Of a stretch of DNA of 39,076 nt, positions 38,791 to 39,076 are shown piece by piece. Origin of the DNA: a bacterium (lineage in GTDB: Bacteria; Myxococcota_A; Bradymonadia; REDH01); assembly GCA_030427825.1 (NCBI GenBank), contig JAUICO010000041.1, forward strand, positions 1 through 39,076, in the 5' to 3' direction. The notes under the pieces were generated by a model. That model was not told where the DNA came from, did no database searches, and saw only the letters and a program-made list of their open reading frames with translations. The position numbers were made by a program, and so were the translations under genes. Each line of letters starts with the position of its first letter. Within the stretch, counting starts at the first letter, position 1.

Positions 38791-39076
38791 CTTCGGCGCG
38801 ACGCCGGCTGTGGTTTCACGGCCATCTATGTCTGCTCGATGGCCGGTGCCCGAAGCATGCTGCCCGATGCCTGCTTCGGTGCTCGGGATCGGCGTCCCGC
38901 TCCTGTGCGCGCTGATCCTGCGGAGGCTGCGAGTGACCTCACAATCGCTACAGCGGGCATGCGCTGTCACGGTCGCGACGTGCCTCCGCAGCGAGAGCCC
39001 TCGCACCGCCTCGTCTCAAACCTCGGGACACGCCGAGAGCATGCGGGCCGGCCGCACGGGGCGGGATACCCCGGGC
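38791..39076. other. Non-coding 3' flank with two tandem hairpins
   Basis: No convincing gene lies in the last 286 bases. Two inverted repeats follow the giant gene: CGGCCATC/GATGGCCG (38819-38826 and 38838-38845) and CCGAAGCA/TGCTTCGG (38850-38857 and 38872-38879). Both have 8-bp perfect arms and neither has a T tract. They may terminate or protect the 3' end of the transcript. The reverse-strand open frame here has no family features. Confidence 0.55.

Noticed and set aside
38713..39006. 97-codon minus-strand open frame at the window end
   Set aside because: It overlaps the end of the giant gene and the two hairpins and has no recognisable features.

Overview
The window is GC-rich with short intergenic gaps, many GTG starts and stop/start overlaps. 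Several proteins are large exported lipoproteins built from repeat modules: HYDIN/ASH-type Ig domains, PKD, MopE-type Asp repeats and Cys-rich DxDC modules. Cys-TM-Arg C-terminal tails resembling MYXO-CTERM also occur. With the general gene content this suggests a deltaproteobacterial, Myxococcota-like genome, possibly from the Bradymonadales side. That placement is inference; there is no rRNA or other phylogenetic marker here. I found no tRNA, rRNA, CRISPR array, transposase, integrase or phage gene, and the window reads as ordinary chromosome.

Layout. (1) 45-4209: two tandem paralogous surface lipoproteins, separated by an intrinsic terminator and a new promoter. (2) 4318-5892, minus: murJ, the lipid II flippase. 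(3) 6139-11560, plus: an unknown protein, then a tight chain of coaBC, a family-4 uracil-DNA glycosylase and a murF-alr fusion that makes D-Ala and adds D-Ala-D-Ala to the cell-wall precursor. (4) 15785-11614, minus: a five-gene metal-uptake operon in the order of the Treponema tro operon (binding protein, ATPase, two permeases, DtxR-type regulator). Every junction is an ATGA or GTGA overlap, and a 16-bp palindrome fills the promoter spacer as a probable operator. (5) 15956-18159: a two-PDZ HtrA protease and a small exported protein with a sorting-type tail. (6) 18143-23333: holB, ricT, an alpha-solenoid protein, tatD and a small membrane protein; holB, ricT and tatD are often neighbours. (7) 25906-23429, minus: a large glycine-rich lipoprotein. 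(8) 26149-30355: DUF1844 protein, lipoprotein HtrA and ClpB, probably a protein-quality-control operon. (9) 31549-30392 (minus) and 31692-32879 (plus): a predicted membrane pseudokinase divergent from a receiver-DUF4388 protein; ilvE follows the latter closely. (10) 33994-38790: a 1598-residue exported protein that looks like two secreted proteins fused head to tail.

The most unusual objects are the giant fused protein with an internal sorting-tail-like segment and a 13-cysteine ladder at its lipidated N-terminus, the pseudokinase/receiver pair, the murF-alr fusion, the tro operator-promoter with an apparently leaderless start, and the PGRS-like lipoprotein. All calls come from reading the sequence and recalling family motifs. 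No database search was run.
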